The notes under the pieces were generated by a model. The model saw nothing but the letters and a program-made list of their open reading frames with translations, ran no database searches and was not told where the DNA came from. Shown here in pieces: positions 25,968 to 33,862 of a DNA stretch of 64,000 bases. Position 1 is the stretch's first letter; every line of letters starts with the position of its first letter. The position numbers and the translations under genes are program-made. Source of the stretch: Rubellimicrobium arenae (GTDB lineage Bacteria > Pseudomonadota > Alphaproteobacteria > Rhodobacterales > Rhodobacteraceae); assembly GCF_017916295.1 (NCBI RefSeq), contig NZ_JAFMSS010000002.1:124001-188000 (forward strand), given 5' to 3'.

Positions 25968-26456
25968 TCAGCCGCCCAGGAAGTCGCGCTTGCCCAGCTC
26001 CACGCCGTTGTGGCGCAGGATGTTGTAGGCCGTGGTCATGTGGAAATAGAAGTTCGGCACCGCAAAGCTGCCCAGGTAGACCGGCGCGGGAAAGGTCAGC
26101 TCGCGCGGGCCTGCCTTGACGGTGATGGTCCGGGCCTCCGCGCCCTCGAAGGTGTGTTCGGGCACGGACTCGATGAACGCCAGCGTCCGGCCGATGCGCT
26201 CCCGCAGCTCGGGGAAGGTCGACTCGGTGTCCTCGAAGCGCGGCACCTCCTGCCCGGCCAGCCGTGCGGTTGCGCCCTTGGCGTGGTCGGTTGCGATCAT
26301 GACCTGCCGCTTGAAGGGCAGCATGTCGGGGGCCAGCCGGTCGTTGACCAGCACGGAGGGGTCGATCTTCCGCGCCTCGCAATGCGCCTCGGCCTTGGCC
26401 AGGATGGCGTCGAGCGCCCGAAGCGAATGGGCAAAGGCGGGAACGGGGGATTGCAT
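25968..26456 (-). CDS. DUF1993 domain protein
   Basis: 162 residues, whole length one DUF1993 domain, a DinB-like four-helix bundle (MQSPVPAFAHSLRALDAILAKA, RLAPDMLPFKRQV, PNFYFHMTTAYNILRHNGVELGK). Contains His in helix positions where DinB relatives bind metal, but the role is unknown. AAGGAG sits upstream of the ATG and partly inside a dyad. Convergent with the antiporter gene with only three bases between stops, so no separate terminator exists. Confidence 0.85.
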   Translation of the reverse strand: MQSPVPAFAHSLRALDAILAKAEAHCEARKIDPSVLVNDRLAPDMLPFKRQVMIATDHAKGATARLAGQEVPRFEDTESTFPELRERIGRTLAFIESVPEHTFEGAEARTITVKAGPRELTFPAPVYLGSFAVPNFYFHMTTAYNILRHNGVELGKRDFLGG

Positions 26457-26465
26457 CGGCGACTC

Positions 26466-26512
26466 CTTGGGTTGGTCGTGCGGACCAAACCCAAGCGGGC
26501 GCCAAAGGTCAA
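26466..26512 (-). promoter_or_regulatory. Putative promoter and operator dyad of the DUF1993 gene
   Basis: Minus strand: TTGACC at 26507–26512 could be a -35 box, with TTTGGT 17 bases downstream as a poor -10. Across that -10 lies a dyad, CTTGGGTTTGGTC-CGCAC-GACCAACCCAAG (12 pairs, one bulged T). It reads like a repressor operator, or a leader hairpin whose last bases touch the AAGGAG ribosome site. No regulator gene is adjacent. Confidence 0.4.
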
Positions 26513-26569
26513 ACCCCCGTCCGACCGCAGCCCGCCCCGGCGCCCGTCCGCCTCAGAACCACACCCGCC

Positions 26570-27973
26570 TCAGACCCGTGAGCCCCAGAGGTCGTACTCG
26601 CCCGCCTCCTCGACCTCGACGGTCACGAGGTCGCCGGGTTTCAGCCCCTCGAAGCCCTGGTCGATGAACAGGTTGCCGTCGATCTCGGGCGCGTCGCCCT
26701 TGGTGCGGCAGGTCGCGCCGTCCTCGTCCACCTCGTCGACCAGCACCTCCATCCGGGTGCCGACCTTCTGGGCGAGCTTGGCTTCCGAGATCCCTTGGGC
26801 CTTCTCCATGAAGCGCTCCCAGCGCTCCTGCTTGACCTCGGGCGCGACGTGATCCGGCAGCGCGTTCGACCGCGCGCCCTTCACGTCCTCGTACTGGAAG
26901 CAGCCCACGCGGTCGAGCTGCGCCTCATCGAGCCACTCGAGCAGCGTCTCGAACTCGGCCTCGGTCTCGCCGGGGTAGCCGACGATGAAGGTCGACCGCA
27001 GCACGATCTCCGGGCAGATCTCCCGCCAGGCCGCGATCTCGTCCAGCGTCCGCGCCGCCGCCGCCGGCCGGGCCATGCGCTTCAGCGTGTCGGGGTGCGC
27101 GTGCTGGAACGGGATGTCGAGGTAGGGCAGCACGAGGCCATCCGCCATCAGCGGGATCAGGTCGCGCACATGTGGATAGGGATAGACATAGTGGAGCCGC
27201 ACCCAGGCCCCCAGGCTCCCCAGGTCGCGCGCCAGATCGGTGATGTGCGCCCGGTGCCCCCGCTCCTCGGTGTGCTTCAGGTCGACTCCATAGGCCGAGG
27301 TGTCCTGGCTGATGACCAGCAGCTCCTTGACGCCCGCCGCGACCAGCCGCTCCGCCTCCTTCACCACGGCAAAGGCCGGACGCGACACCAGCCGCCCGCG
27401 CATGTCGGGGATGATGCAGAACTTGCACTTGTGGTTACAGCCCTCTGAAATCTTGAGGTAACTGTAATGCCGGGGCGTCAGCGACACGCCGGACGCGGGC
27501 AGCAGGTCGATGAAGGGATCGGGCGACGGCGGCACGGCGGTGTGCACCGCATCCAGCACCTGCTCGTACTGGTGCGGCCCGGTGACGGCCAGCACCTTGG
27601 GATGCGCGCCGGTGATGTATTCGGGCTCGGCCCCCAGGCAGCCCGTGACGATCACCCGCCCGTTCTGGCTCAGCGCCTCGCCGATGGCCTCCAGGCTTTC
27701 GGCCTTGGCGCTGTCGAGGAAGCCGCAGGTGTTCACGATCACCGCATCCGCGCCCTGGTAGTCCGGGCTGATCGCATAGCCCTCGGCCCGCAGCCGGGTC
27801 AGGATGCGCTCGCTGTCCACCAGCGCCTTGGGGCAGCCCAGCGACACCATGCCGATGGTCGGCTGGCCGGGACGGGCCGCCTCCGCGATCTTGAGCTTGG
27901 GCGCGAGGTCGGGGCGGAGGTTCGGCGGGTTGATGGTCATGCGGGCAGCCTCGGACGGGGGATGGGCGGACAT
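26570..27973 (-). CDS. rimO: Ribosomal protein S12 methylthiotransferase
   Basis: 467 residues. UPF0004 N-terminal cluster domain (IGMVSLGCPKALVDSERIL, NTCGFLDSAK), radical-SAM domain with EGCNHKCKFCIIPDMRG (CxxxCxxC, about 176–186), YPYPHVRDLIPLMADG and a C-terminal TRAM domain. Adds a methylthio group to Asp of ribosomal protein S12 using two 4Fe-4S clusters. The first ATG follows CCGGAG; a second ATG 11 codons later also has a ribosome site, so the N-terminus is not certain. Divergent from the hydroxyacid dehydrogenase. Confidence 0.96.
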   Translation of the reverse strand: MSAHPPSEAARMTINPPNLRPDLAPKLKIAEAARPGQPTIGMVSLGCPKALVDSERILTRLRAEGYAISPDYQGADAVIVNTCGFLDSAKAESLEAIGEALSQNGRVIVTGCLGAEPEYITGAHPKVLAVTGPHQYEQVLDAVHTAVPPSPDPFIDLLPASGVSLTPRHYSYLKISEGCNHKCKFCIIPDMRGRLVSRPAFAVVKEAERLVAAGVKELLVISQDTSAYGVDLKHTEERGHRAHITDLARDLGSLGAWVRLHYVYPYPHVRDLIPLMADGLVLPYLDIPFQHAHPDTLKRMARPAAAARTLDEIAAWREICPEIVLRSTFIVGYPGETEAEFETLLEWLDEAQLDRVGCFQYEDVKGARSNALPDHVAPEVKQERWERFMEKAQGISEAKLAQKVGTRMEVLVDEVDEDGATCRTKGDAPEIDGNLFIDQGFEGLKPGDLVTVEVEEAGEYDLWGSRV

Positions 27974-28055
27974 AGCGACTCCGGGGCCGCATGAAAAGTG
28001 GGACGCCTTGCCACGCCCATGCCCCTTCCGTCACATGGCGCGCAAGGAGGCCCCC

Positions 28056-29081
28056 ATGACCGAACGCCCGCTGATCATTTCCTGCCCGCTGCCGCGCACG
28101 CTGCCGCTGCTTTTCGCGCCCGACCTGCTGCGCGACCTGTTCGACCGCTACGACGTCGTTGAAACCACCGACGAAGGGCTGCCCGCCCTCCCCGCCGAGA
28201 CGCTGGCCGAGGCGCGCTACATCATCGGACAGCCCCCCCTGTCCGAGGACCTGCTGGCGCGGATGACCTCGCTGCGCTGCATCTTCAACGTCGAATCCAA
28301 CCTTCTCCCCAACATGCCCTACGAGGACGCCTTCCGGCGCGGCATCCATGTCGTCACCACCGGCGGCGTCTTTGCCGAGCCGGTGGCCGAGATCGGCCTG
28401 GGCTTCGCGCTGTCGCTGGCCCGCAACATCCATGGCGCGGACGCCGACTTCCGCGCCGGGCGCGAGCGTTGGGGCGGCGAGGGCAACCAGGCGGCGCGGC
28501 TGCTGACGGGATCGACGATCGGCATCCTCGGGATGGGCGCGCTCGGACAGGCCGTGGCGCGGCTGCTGCCCGGCTTCCGCCCGCGCCTGCTGGCCCACGA
28601 TCCCTGGCAGGCGCCCTCGGTCACGCGCGGATTCGGCGCCGAACCGGTGGACCTCGACACGCTGCTGTCCTCCTGCTCCACGCTCTTCGTCACCGCCGCC
28701 GTCACGAGCGAGAACCAGGGCTTCCTGGGCGCCGAGGCCTTTGCCCGGATGCCCAGGGGGGCGTCGTTCATCCTGCTGTCCCGGGCCGGGGTGGTGGATT
28801 TCGACGCGCTCATGGAGGCCGTCCGTTCGGGCCACATCCAGGCGGCCAGCGACGTCTTCCCCGACGAGCCGCTGCCAGCCGATCACCCGGCGCGGGAACT
28901 CCCCGGCTTCCTGCTGTCGGCGCACCGCGCGGGCGCGCTGGACAGCGCGTTCAAGCACATGGGCGAAATGGTGATGGAGGATCTGGACCTGCTGGACCGG
29001 GGCCTGCCGCCCCAGGTCTGCAAGCGCGCCGAGCGCGAGACGGTGGCCCGGTTCCGCTCCAGGCCGGTCGCGGTCAACTGA
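28056..29081 (+). CDS. D-isomer specific 2-hydroxyacid dehydrogenase family protein
   Basis: 341 residues. NAD-binding Rossmann core GSTIGILGMGALGQAVARL (about 155), catalytic Arg in LLSRAGVVDF, Glu in DVFPDEPLPA and His in LSAHRAGAL, so the triad is intact though in less usual contexts. The N-terminus is family-typical. The preferred ATG has a perfect AAGGAGG seven bases upstream; an ATG eleven codons earlier is weaker. Acts on a phosphorylated or small D-hydroxy acid; exact substrate unknown. It faces gcrA and ends in a terminator. Confidence 0.9.
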   Translation: MTERPLIISCPLPRTLPLLFAPDLLRDLFDRYDVVETTDEGLPALPAETLAEARYIIGQPPLSEDLLARMTSLRCIFNVESNLLPNMPYEDAFRRGIHVVTTGGVFAEPVAEIGLGFALSLARNIHGADADFRAGRERWGGEGNQAARLLTGSTIGILGMGALGQAVARLLPGFRPRLLAHDPWQAPSVTRGFGAEPVDLDTLLSSCSTLFVTAAVTSENQGFLGAEAFARMPRGASFILLSRAGVVDFDALMEAVRSGHIQAASDVFPDEPLPADHPARELPGFLLSAHRAGALDSAFKHMGEMVMEDLDLLDRGLPPQVCKRAERETVARFRSRPVAVN

Positions 29082-29110
29082 CCGACCCGGCCCCAAGGGG
29101 GCCTCGACGG

Positions 29111-29145
29111 CCCAGGGCCTGCCGGTCTCGCGGCACGGCCCTGGG
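29111..29145. terminator. Hairpin between hydroxyacid dehydrogenase and gcrA
   Basis: CCCAGGGCC / GGCCCTGGG (9 bp) with an inner GCCG/CGGC pairing sits in the 75-base gap of this convergent pair. No U-run. Probably a shared terminator. Confidence 0.55.
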
Positions 29146-29156
29146 TCGGGCAGGCC

Positions 29157-29786
29157 CTAGCGGCGCCGGTCGCGGCGCGCGCTCATGGGCTGGAAGGCCA
29201 CGCCGACATGGGCCTCGCAGTAGGGCTTGCCCTGCTGGACGGGCATCCCGCAGAACCAGAAGTTCGGCGTCGCGGGGTCGCCCACCGGCCACTTGCAGGT
29301 CTTCTCGGTCAGCTCCATCAGCGTCAGCCGCTTGGCGGTCTTCTCGACGGCCAGGGCGGCGGCCTGCGCCTCGGGGCTGATCTCGTTGGCCGAGGGCTGG
29401 GGCGGCAACGGCTGGCCGGCCGGGATGATCTGGCGGCGGAAGGGCGCGGGCGCCTCGCTTTCCTCGTCCTCGGCGTCGTCAGAGGCTTCGGGCGCGGCCG
29501 GGACTTCCTCGTCGTCCTCGTCCTCCTCCTCGGGCTCCGGGGCGGGCGCCGGGGCCGAGGCGGCCGGGGCGGGCGCGGCCTCCACCAGAACCTCATCGGC
29601 CATGTCGAACCCGCCGTCCTCGGGCCGTCCGCCGGGGACCGCGCGGTTGGACAGGCCCAGGCGGTGAACCTTGCCGATCACGGCGTTGCGGGTGACCTGG
29701 CCCAGCTCCTTGGCGATCTGGCTGGCCGAGGCGCCTTCGGCCCACATCCGTTTCAGCGTCTCGACGCGCTCGTCAGTCCAGGACAT
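29157..29786 (-). CDS. gcrA: GcrA cell-cycle regulator
   Basis: 209 residues. N-terminal helix-turn-helix MSWTDERVETLKRMWAEG with QIAKELGQVTRNAVIGKVHRLGL, then an Ala/Pro and very acidic linker (EPEEEDEDDEEVPAAP), and the C-terminal domain with KTCKWPVGDPATPNFWFCG and YCEAHV that contacts sigma-70 RNA polymerase. In Caulobacter GcrA binds promoters with methylated GANTC and drives S-phase genes. Alphaproteobacteria-specific. The linker is longer than in Caulobacter. Transcribed alone. Confidence 0.95.
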   Translation of the reverse strand: MSWTDERVETLKRMWAEGASASQIAKELGQVTRNAVIGKVHRLGLSNRAVPGGRPEDGGFDMADEVLVEAAPAPAASAPAPAPEPEEEDEDDEEVPAAPEASDDAEDEESEAPAPFRRQIIPAGQPLPPQPSANEISPEAQAAALAVEKTAKRLTLMELTEKTCKWPVGDPATPNFWFCGMPVQQGKPYCEAHVGVAFQPMSARRDRRR

Positions 29787-29854
29787 CGCGTCCCCTCCGA
29801 AAACCATGACGCACCTAGCTACAGACCCGGCCGGAGGAGTTCAAGACGCCCGGC

Positions 29855-30682
29855 TCACTTCTTCCGGTAAAGCGCCAGCACCACGGGGGCGAGCAGCAGC
29901 GTCAGGACCGCCGGAGCGATGAGCGCGAGCCCCACCTGCCCCGCCGTGGCCGTCCCCGACAGCAGCCCGCGCAGCGCCGTCGTGACATGCGACACCGGGT
30001 TGGCCCGCACGAAGGCCTCGAGCCAGCCCGGCATCGTGCCCGGGTCCACCATGATGTTCGAGGCAAAGACCAGCGGGAAGATGAAGGTGAACCCGAAGGT
30101 CATCACCGTCATCGGCGTCCGCACCAGCAGCCCGATCACGAGAAACACCCAGCCCACGCCGAACCCCACAGCGAACAGCAGCAGGAACGCCCCCAGCACC
30201 CCCGGCAGCCCCGCCTCGGGCCGGTAGCCCAGCAGCAGCCCGATGGCGAGGATGATGCCGCCCGCGATCCCATGCCGCAGCAGGTCGCCGACCATCAGCC
30301 CCGCAAAGGGGGCGAGCGACCAGATGGGCAGGCTGCGGAAGCGGTCGAACAGCCCCTTCTGCAGGTCCGTGCAAAGCCCGACCCCGGAATAGACCGAGTT
30401 GAAGATCACCGTCTGCACCAGGATCCCCGGCAGGAAGAACTGGAGGTACTCGCCCGGGCTGCCCGCCAGCGCGCCGCCGAACACGAAGGTGAACAGCAGC
30501 GTGAACATGATCGGCGTCATCACGAGGTCGAAGAGCTGCTCGGGGACGTGCCGGAACTTGAGCACCGCGCGCCATCCGAACACCAGCGCGTTCGACAGGG
30601 CCGAGGGGCGCGGCGGCCTCTCGACCGCGAGGGGGCCGCCGCGCGCCGGACGGGCGATGGGTCCAAGGGTCATGTCGGTCAT
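29855..30682 (-). CDS. ABC-2 type transporter permease (drug/lipid exporter)
   Basis: 275 residues, ABC-2 fold with six transmembrane helices and the conserved ABC-2 signature (NIMVDPGTMPGWLEAFVRANP, VSHVTTALRGLL). DrrB-like. It starts at an ATG that overlaps the ATPase stop by ATGA. The upstream N-terminal region is proline-rich and cytoplasmic. Likely exports a hydrophobic compound together with the ATPase. No biosynthetic or resistance gene is adjacent to indicate the substrate. Confidence 0.9.
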   Translation of the reverse strand: MTDMTLGPIARPARGGPLAVERPPRPSALSNALVFGWRAVLKFRHVPEQLFDLVMTPIMFTLLFTFVFGGALAGSPGEYLQFFLPGILVQTVIFNSVYSGVGLCTDLQKGLFDRFRSLPIWSLAPFAGLMVGDLLRHGIAGGIILAIGLLLGYRPEAGLPGVLGAFLLLFAVGFGVGWVFLVIGLLVRTPMTVMTFGFTFIFPLVFASNIMVDPGTMPGWLEAFVRANPVSHVTTALRGLLSGTATAGQVGLALIAPAVLTLLLAPVVLALYRKK

Positions 30683-31650
30683 GCCTGCGCCTCCCCGGCC
30701 TGCGCCCCGGGCCGCCCCGTCAGCGCGAAGAACACCTCCTCGAGGCTCGGCTGCCCCATGCGGAAGTCGCCGATCTCGATCCCTTCCTCGACCAGGGCCG
30801 ACAGGGCCCAGTTCGCCTCGACGGCATCGGCCACCGGCACCGACAGGTCCGCGCCCTCGGCCGACCGATGCACCGCCGCGCCCAGCGCCCGCCCCAGCAC
30901 CGCCGCCGCCCGGTCGAGTTCCGAGCCCAGCGCCGGCGTCACCCGCAGCATCCCCGACCCGGCCTGCCGCTTCAGCTCCCGGCTGGTGCCTTCCGCGATC
31001 TTGCGGCCGTGGTCGATGACCGCGATGCGCCCGGCCAGCTGGTCGGCCTCCTCCAGGTACTGCGTCGTCAGCAGGATGGTCACGCCCCCCTGCGCCAGCC
31101 CCTTGATGAGGCTCCAGACCCCGGCGCGCGCGGTCGGGTCCAGGCCCGTCGTCGGCTCGTCCAGGAACAGCACCCCCGGCGTGACCACCAGCGAGGCCGC
31201 GATGTCGAGCCGCCGCCGCATCCCGCCCGAGTAGTCCTTCACCTGCTTGTCGCCCGCGTCCGACAGGTCGAAGGCGGCCAGAAGCGAATCGGCCCGGTCC
31301 CGCGCCGCCAGCCCGCGAAAGCCCCAAAGCCGCGCCAGCAGCCGCAGGTTCTCCCGCCCGGTCAGGTCCTCGTCCAGCGAAGCGAACTGCCCGGTCATGC
31401 TGATGACCTCGCGCACCCCGTCCGGGTCCGCCCGCAGGTCGCGGCCCATGACCCGCGCCTCGCCCCCGTCCGGCCGGAGCAGCGTGGCGAGCATCCGCAG
31501 CAGCGTCGTCTTGCCCGCTCCGTTGGGGCCGAGGATGGCGAAGATCATCCCCCTGGGCACGTCGAGGTCGATCCCCGCGACGGCCCGCGTCGTTCCGAAC
31601 GTCTTGATCATCCCGCGCGCCTGGATCGCGAGGTCGTGCCCCTGGGCCAT
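30679..31650 (-). CDS. ABC transporter ATPase, DrrA type
   Basis: 323 residues. Walker A ILGPNGAGKTTLLRML, Q-loop MTGQFASLDEDLTG, signature DYSGGMRRRLDIAASL, Walker B VLFLDEPTTGLDP and switch TTQYLEEADQLA. The DrrA-like C-terminal extension (about 240–315, ending LEEVFFALTGR) is present. Chosen ATG has AAGGGTGAG upstream; an earlier frame start is unlikely. First gene of a two-gene exporter operon with the permease. Confidence 0.93.
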   Translation of the reverse strand: MAQGHDLAIQARGMIKTFGTTRAVAGIDLDVPRGMIFAILGPNGAGKTTLLRMLATLLRPDGGEARVMGRDLRADPDGVREVISMTGQFASLDEDLTGRENLRLLARLWGFRGLAARDRADSLLAAFDLSDAGDKQVKDYSGGMRRRLDIAASLVVTPGVLFLDEPTTGLDPTARAGVWSLIKGLAQGGVTILLTTQYLEEADQLAGRIAVIDHGRKIAEGTSRELKRQAGSGMLRVTPALGSELDRAAAVLGRALGAAVHRSAEGADLSVPVADAVEANWALSALVEEGIEIGDFRMGQPSLEEVFFALTGRPGAQAGEAQA

Positions 31651-31679
31651 GGCTCTCACCCTTGTGACAGGATGAGAAC

Positions 31680-31708
31680 AAAACAAGCACAAACTGACCC
31701 TAAGTCAA
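31680..31708 (-). promoter_or_regulatory. Candidate promoter of the ABC exporter
   Basis: Minus strand TTGACT (31703–31708) is a good -35 box, followed 17 bases later by only TGTTTT as a -10. The whole 70-base gap between znuB and the exporter is AT-richer than its surroundings. The weak -10 could suit an activated promoter; this is tentative. Confidence 0.3.
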
Positions 31709-31721
31709 GCGTGAATCCGGC

Positions 31722-32519
31722 TCAGCTCCGGCGCAGGCGGCCCGCCGCCGTCAGCACGGCAAAGACGGCCACGGCCACGGTCACCGTCGCCGGGCCGACG
31801 CCGGAATCCGCCGTCACGGCCAGTTCCAGCCCCCCCATTGCCGCCAGCACCCCGATGGCGCAGGCGGCCAGGGCCATGCCCTCGGGCGTCCGGGCCAGGT
31901 TCCGCGCCGCCGCCGCCGGGATGATGAGGAGCGCGGTGATCAGCAGCGCGCCCACCACCTGGATGGCCACCGCGACGACACCGGCCAGCAGCAGCGACAG
32001 CAGCAGCGATCCCCGCCGCGGGTCCATCCCCTGCGCGTGCGCAAGATCGACCGACAGCGTGGAGGTGAGCAGCAGCCCCCAGTTCCACCACACCAGCACG
32101 CCCACGATCGCGACGCCGCCCCAGATGAGCGCGAGGTCGTCCCGCCCCACGGTCAGCACGTCGCCGAACAGGAAGGCCTCGAGGTTCACCCGGGGCCCCG
32201 GCGTCAGCGCCACCGCGAAAAGCCCCAGCCCCAGCGCCCCATGCGCCAGCACCCCCAGCACCGTGTCCGCCGCCAGCCCCCGGTCGGTCAGCGCAAAGAC
32301 CAGGAGCCCCATCGCCCCCGCGACCGCCAGGATGCCCAGCGTCACCGGCGTCCCGAAGGCAAGGCTCAGCGCGATCCCCAGGATCGAGGCATGGGCCGTC
32401 GCGTCGCCGAAATAGGCCATCCGCCGCCAGACCACGAAGCAGCCCAGCAGCCCCGCGGCCAGCGCCACCCCCACGCCCGCCAGCGCGGCGCGGACCAGGA
32501 AGGAATCGAGCAGCATCAT
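31722..32519 (-). CDS. znuB: Zinc ABC transporter permease
   Basis: 265 residues, ABC-3 family with about eight transmembrane helices (LAAGLLGCFVVWRRMAYFGD, GVLAHGALGLGLFAVAL, ALLITALLIIPAAAARNLA). It is the membrane part of the ZnuABC zinc importer. ATGA overlap with znuC. Normal length. Transcribed with znuC and zur from the Zur-controlled promoter. Confidence 0.94.
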   Translation of the reverse strand: MMLLDSFLVRAALAGVGVALAAGLLGCFVVWRRMAYFGDATAHASILGIALSLAFGTPVTLGILAVAGAMGLLVFALTDRGLAADTVLGVLAHGALGLGLFAVALTPGPRVNLEAFLFGDVLTVGRDDLALIWGGVAIVGVLVWWNWGLLLTSTLSVDLAHAQGMDPRRGSLLLSLLLAGVVAVAIQVVGALLITALLIIPAAAARNLARTPEGMALAACAIGVLAAMGGLELAVTADSGVGPATVTVAVAVFAVLTAAGRLRRS

Positions 32520-33259
32520 GCCTCTTCGTGGTGGTGATGGTGGTGCGCGGCGTGGTCCGCATGATCGTGCTCGTGCCGGTAGAGCGCCAGCGCCCCCCGA
32601 GTCCCGGTCCCGAACAGCTCCCGGTAGGCGGGCGCGGCGGAGACCACGGCCGGATGCCCTTCGCAGCAGACATGGCCGTTGAGGCAGACGACGCGGTCCG
32701 ACGCGCTCATCACGACGTGGAGGTCATGGCTCACCAGCAGGATCGCGCAGCCCAGATGCGCGCGGATCGCCTCCAGGCTCTGGTAGAAGGCCGCCGCCCC
32801 CGGCTGGTCGAGCCCCTGCGTCGGCTCGTCGAGCATCAGGATGTCGGGCCGGGACAGGATCGCGCGGGCCAGCAGCACCCGCTGGAACTGCCCGCCCGAC
32901 AGGTCGGCCATCTGCCGCCCCATGACATGTCCGGCCCCGGCCTCGTCCATGGCGGCCTGCGCGTCGGCGTCCCTGACCCGCACCGGCAGGTCGAGGAACC
33001 GCCGCACCGTCATGGGCAGCGTCGGGTCGATGTGCAGCTTCTGCGGCACATAGCCGATCCGCAGCCCCGGCGACTTGACCACGCGCCCGCGGGTCAGCCG
33101 CTGCGCGCCGATCAGGCAGCGCAGCAGCGTGGACTTGCCGGACCCGTTCGGGCCGACGATCGTGACGATCTCGCCCTTGGCGACGCGGAGCGAGACCCCA
33201 TGCAGCACCTGCGTCGCCCCATGGCGCACGTCGATGCCGTCGGCGGCGATCAGGTCCAT
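32516..33259 (-). CDS. znuC: Zinc ABC transporter ATPase with His-rich tail
   Basis: 247 residues. Walker A VGPNGSGKSTLLRCLI, signature DLSGGQFQRVLLARAI, Walker B ILMLDEPTQGLDQ. Powers zinc import through ZnuB. Unusual end: of the last 21 residues ten are His (a run of six preceded by alternating His). Such a tail could bind zinc or sense the cytoplasmic pool and is found in some ZnuC proteins. The start is fused to the zur stop (TGATG overlap). Confidence 0.94.
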   Translation of the reverse strand: MDLIAADGIDVRHGATQVLHGVSLRVAKGEIVTIVGPNGSGKSTLLRCLIGAQRLTRGRVVKSPGLRIGYVPQKLHIDPTLPMTVRRFLDLPVRVRDADAQAAMDEAGAGHVMGRQMADLSGGQFQRVLLARAILSRPDILMLDEPTQGLDQPGAAAFYQSLEAIRAHLGCAILLVSHDLHVVMSASDRVVCLNGHVCCEGHPAVVSAAPAYRELFGTGTRGALALYRHEHDHADHAAHHHHHHEEA

Positions 33260-33723
33260 CACGCCCTCCCCCGGCAGGCCGGGCAAAGCCCCTGCGCTTC
33301 CACCACGGTCCGCTCGATGGCAAAGCCCTCGGCCTCGGCCTCGGGGGCCAGGGGGGCCTGGATCTCCTCCTCGGCGACCCGGCGGCAGGACCGGCACACG
33401 AGGAAGCTCGGGTCGTGCGGGCTGCCGGGCCGGGCGCAGGCGACATAGGCCGACAGGCCCTCGATCCGGTGGGCAAAGCCGTTCTCCACCAGGAAGCCCA
33501 GCGCGCGATAGGCGACCGGCGGCTTGGAGCCGAACCCCTCCGCCTCGAGCCGGGCCAGCACGTCGTAGGCCCCCAGCGCGACATGCGACTCGAGAAGGAT
33601 CTCGAGCGTCCGCCGCCGCAGGGGCGTGAGCTGCATCCCGCGTCCGGCGCAGGCCGCTTCGGCCGCGGACAGGGCCGAGGCGATGCAGGTGCCGTGGTCG
33701 TGGCGGTCGAAGGCATGGGACAT
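33259..33723 (-). CDS. zur: Zinc uptake regulator, Fur family
   Basis: 154 residues. Fur-family winged helix (TPLRRRTLEILLESHVALGAYDVLARLEAEGF, KPPVAYRALGFLVENGFAHRIEG) and a dimer domain with the structural zinc cysteines CRSCRRVAEEE and GLCPACRGRA. The His-rich N-terminus (MSHAFDRHDHGTC) is part of the same family in alphaproteobacteria. Represses zinc uptake genes when zinc-loaded. The first gene of zur-znuC-znuB, divergent from znuA. Confidence 0.95.
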   Translation of the reverse strand: MSHAFDRHDHGTCIASALSAAEAACAGRGMQLTPLRRRTLEILLESHVALGAYDVLARLEAEGFGSKPPVAYRALGFLVENGFAHRIEGLSAYVACARPGSPHDPSFLVCRSCRRVAEEEIQAPLAPEAEAEGFAIERTVVEAQGLCPACRGRA

Positions 33724-33733
33724 GGGCGAACCC

Positions 33734-33748
33734 CGTTACAAGGTAACG
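33734..33748. promoter_or_regulatory. Zur-type box 1 (proximal to zur)
   Basis: CGTTACAAGGTAACG, a dyad of the GTTAY-N3-RTAAC form, ends 11 bases from the zur ATG. Its position suits autorepression of the zur-znuCB operon. Confidence 0.65.
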
Positions 33749-33785
33749 AGAGCTAGCACCTCCGCCGCCGCGCGGCAAGGCCGGA

Positions 33786-33800
33786 CGTTACATCATAACA
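33786..33800. promoter_or_regulatory. Zur-type box 2
   Basis: CGTTACATCATAACA has the dyad GTTAC-ATC-ATAAC. It lies midway between zur and znuA, 23 bases centre-to-centre from box 3, so two dimers could sit side by side. Confidence 0.7.
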
Positions 33801-33808
33801 TCGCCTCT

Positions 33809-33823
33809 TGTTATACTATAACA
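33809..33823. promoter_or_regulatory. Zur-type box 3 (proximal to znuA)
   Basis: TGTTATACTATAACA is a near-perfect palindrome and the best match to the alphaproteobacterial Zur consensus (GTTATA-N-TATAAC form). It sits 40 bases before the znuA ATG, where it would cover the promoter. Confidence 0.85.
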
Positions 33824-33862
33824 TCCGCGCTAGGTGCCCGGCACCCAATCCAAGGAGCCGCC

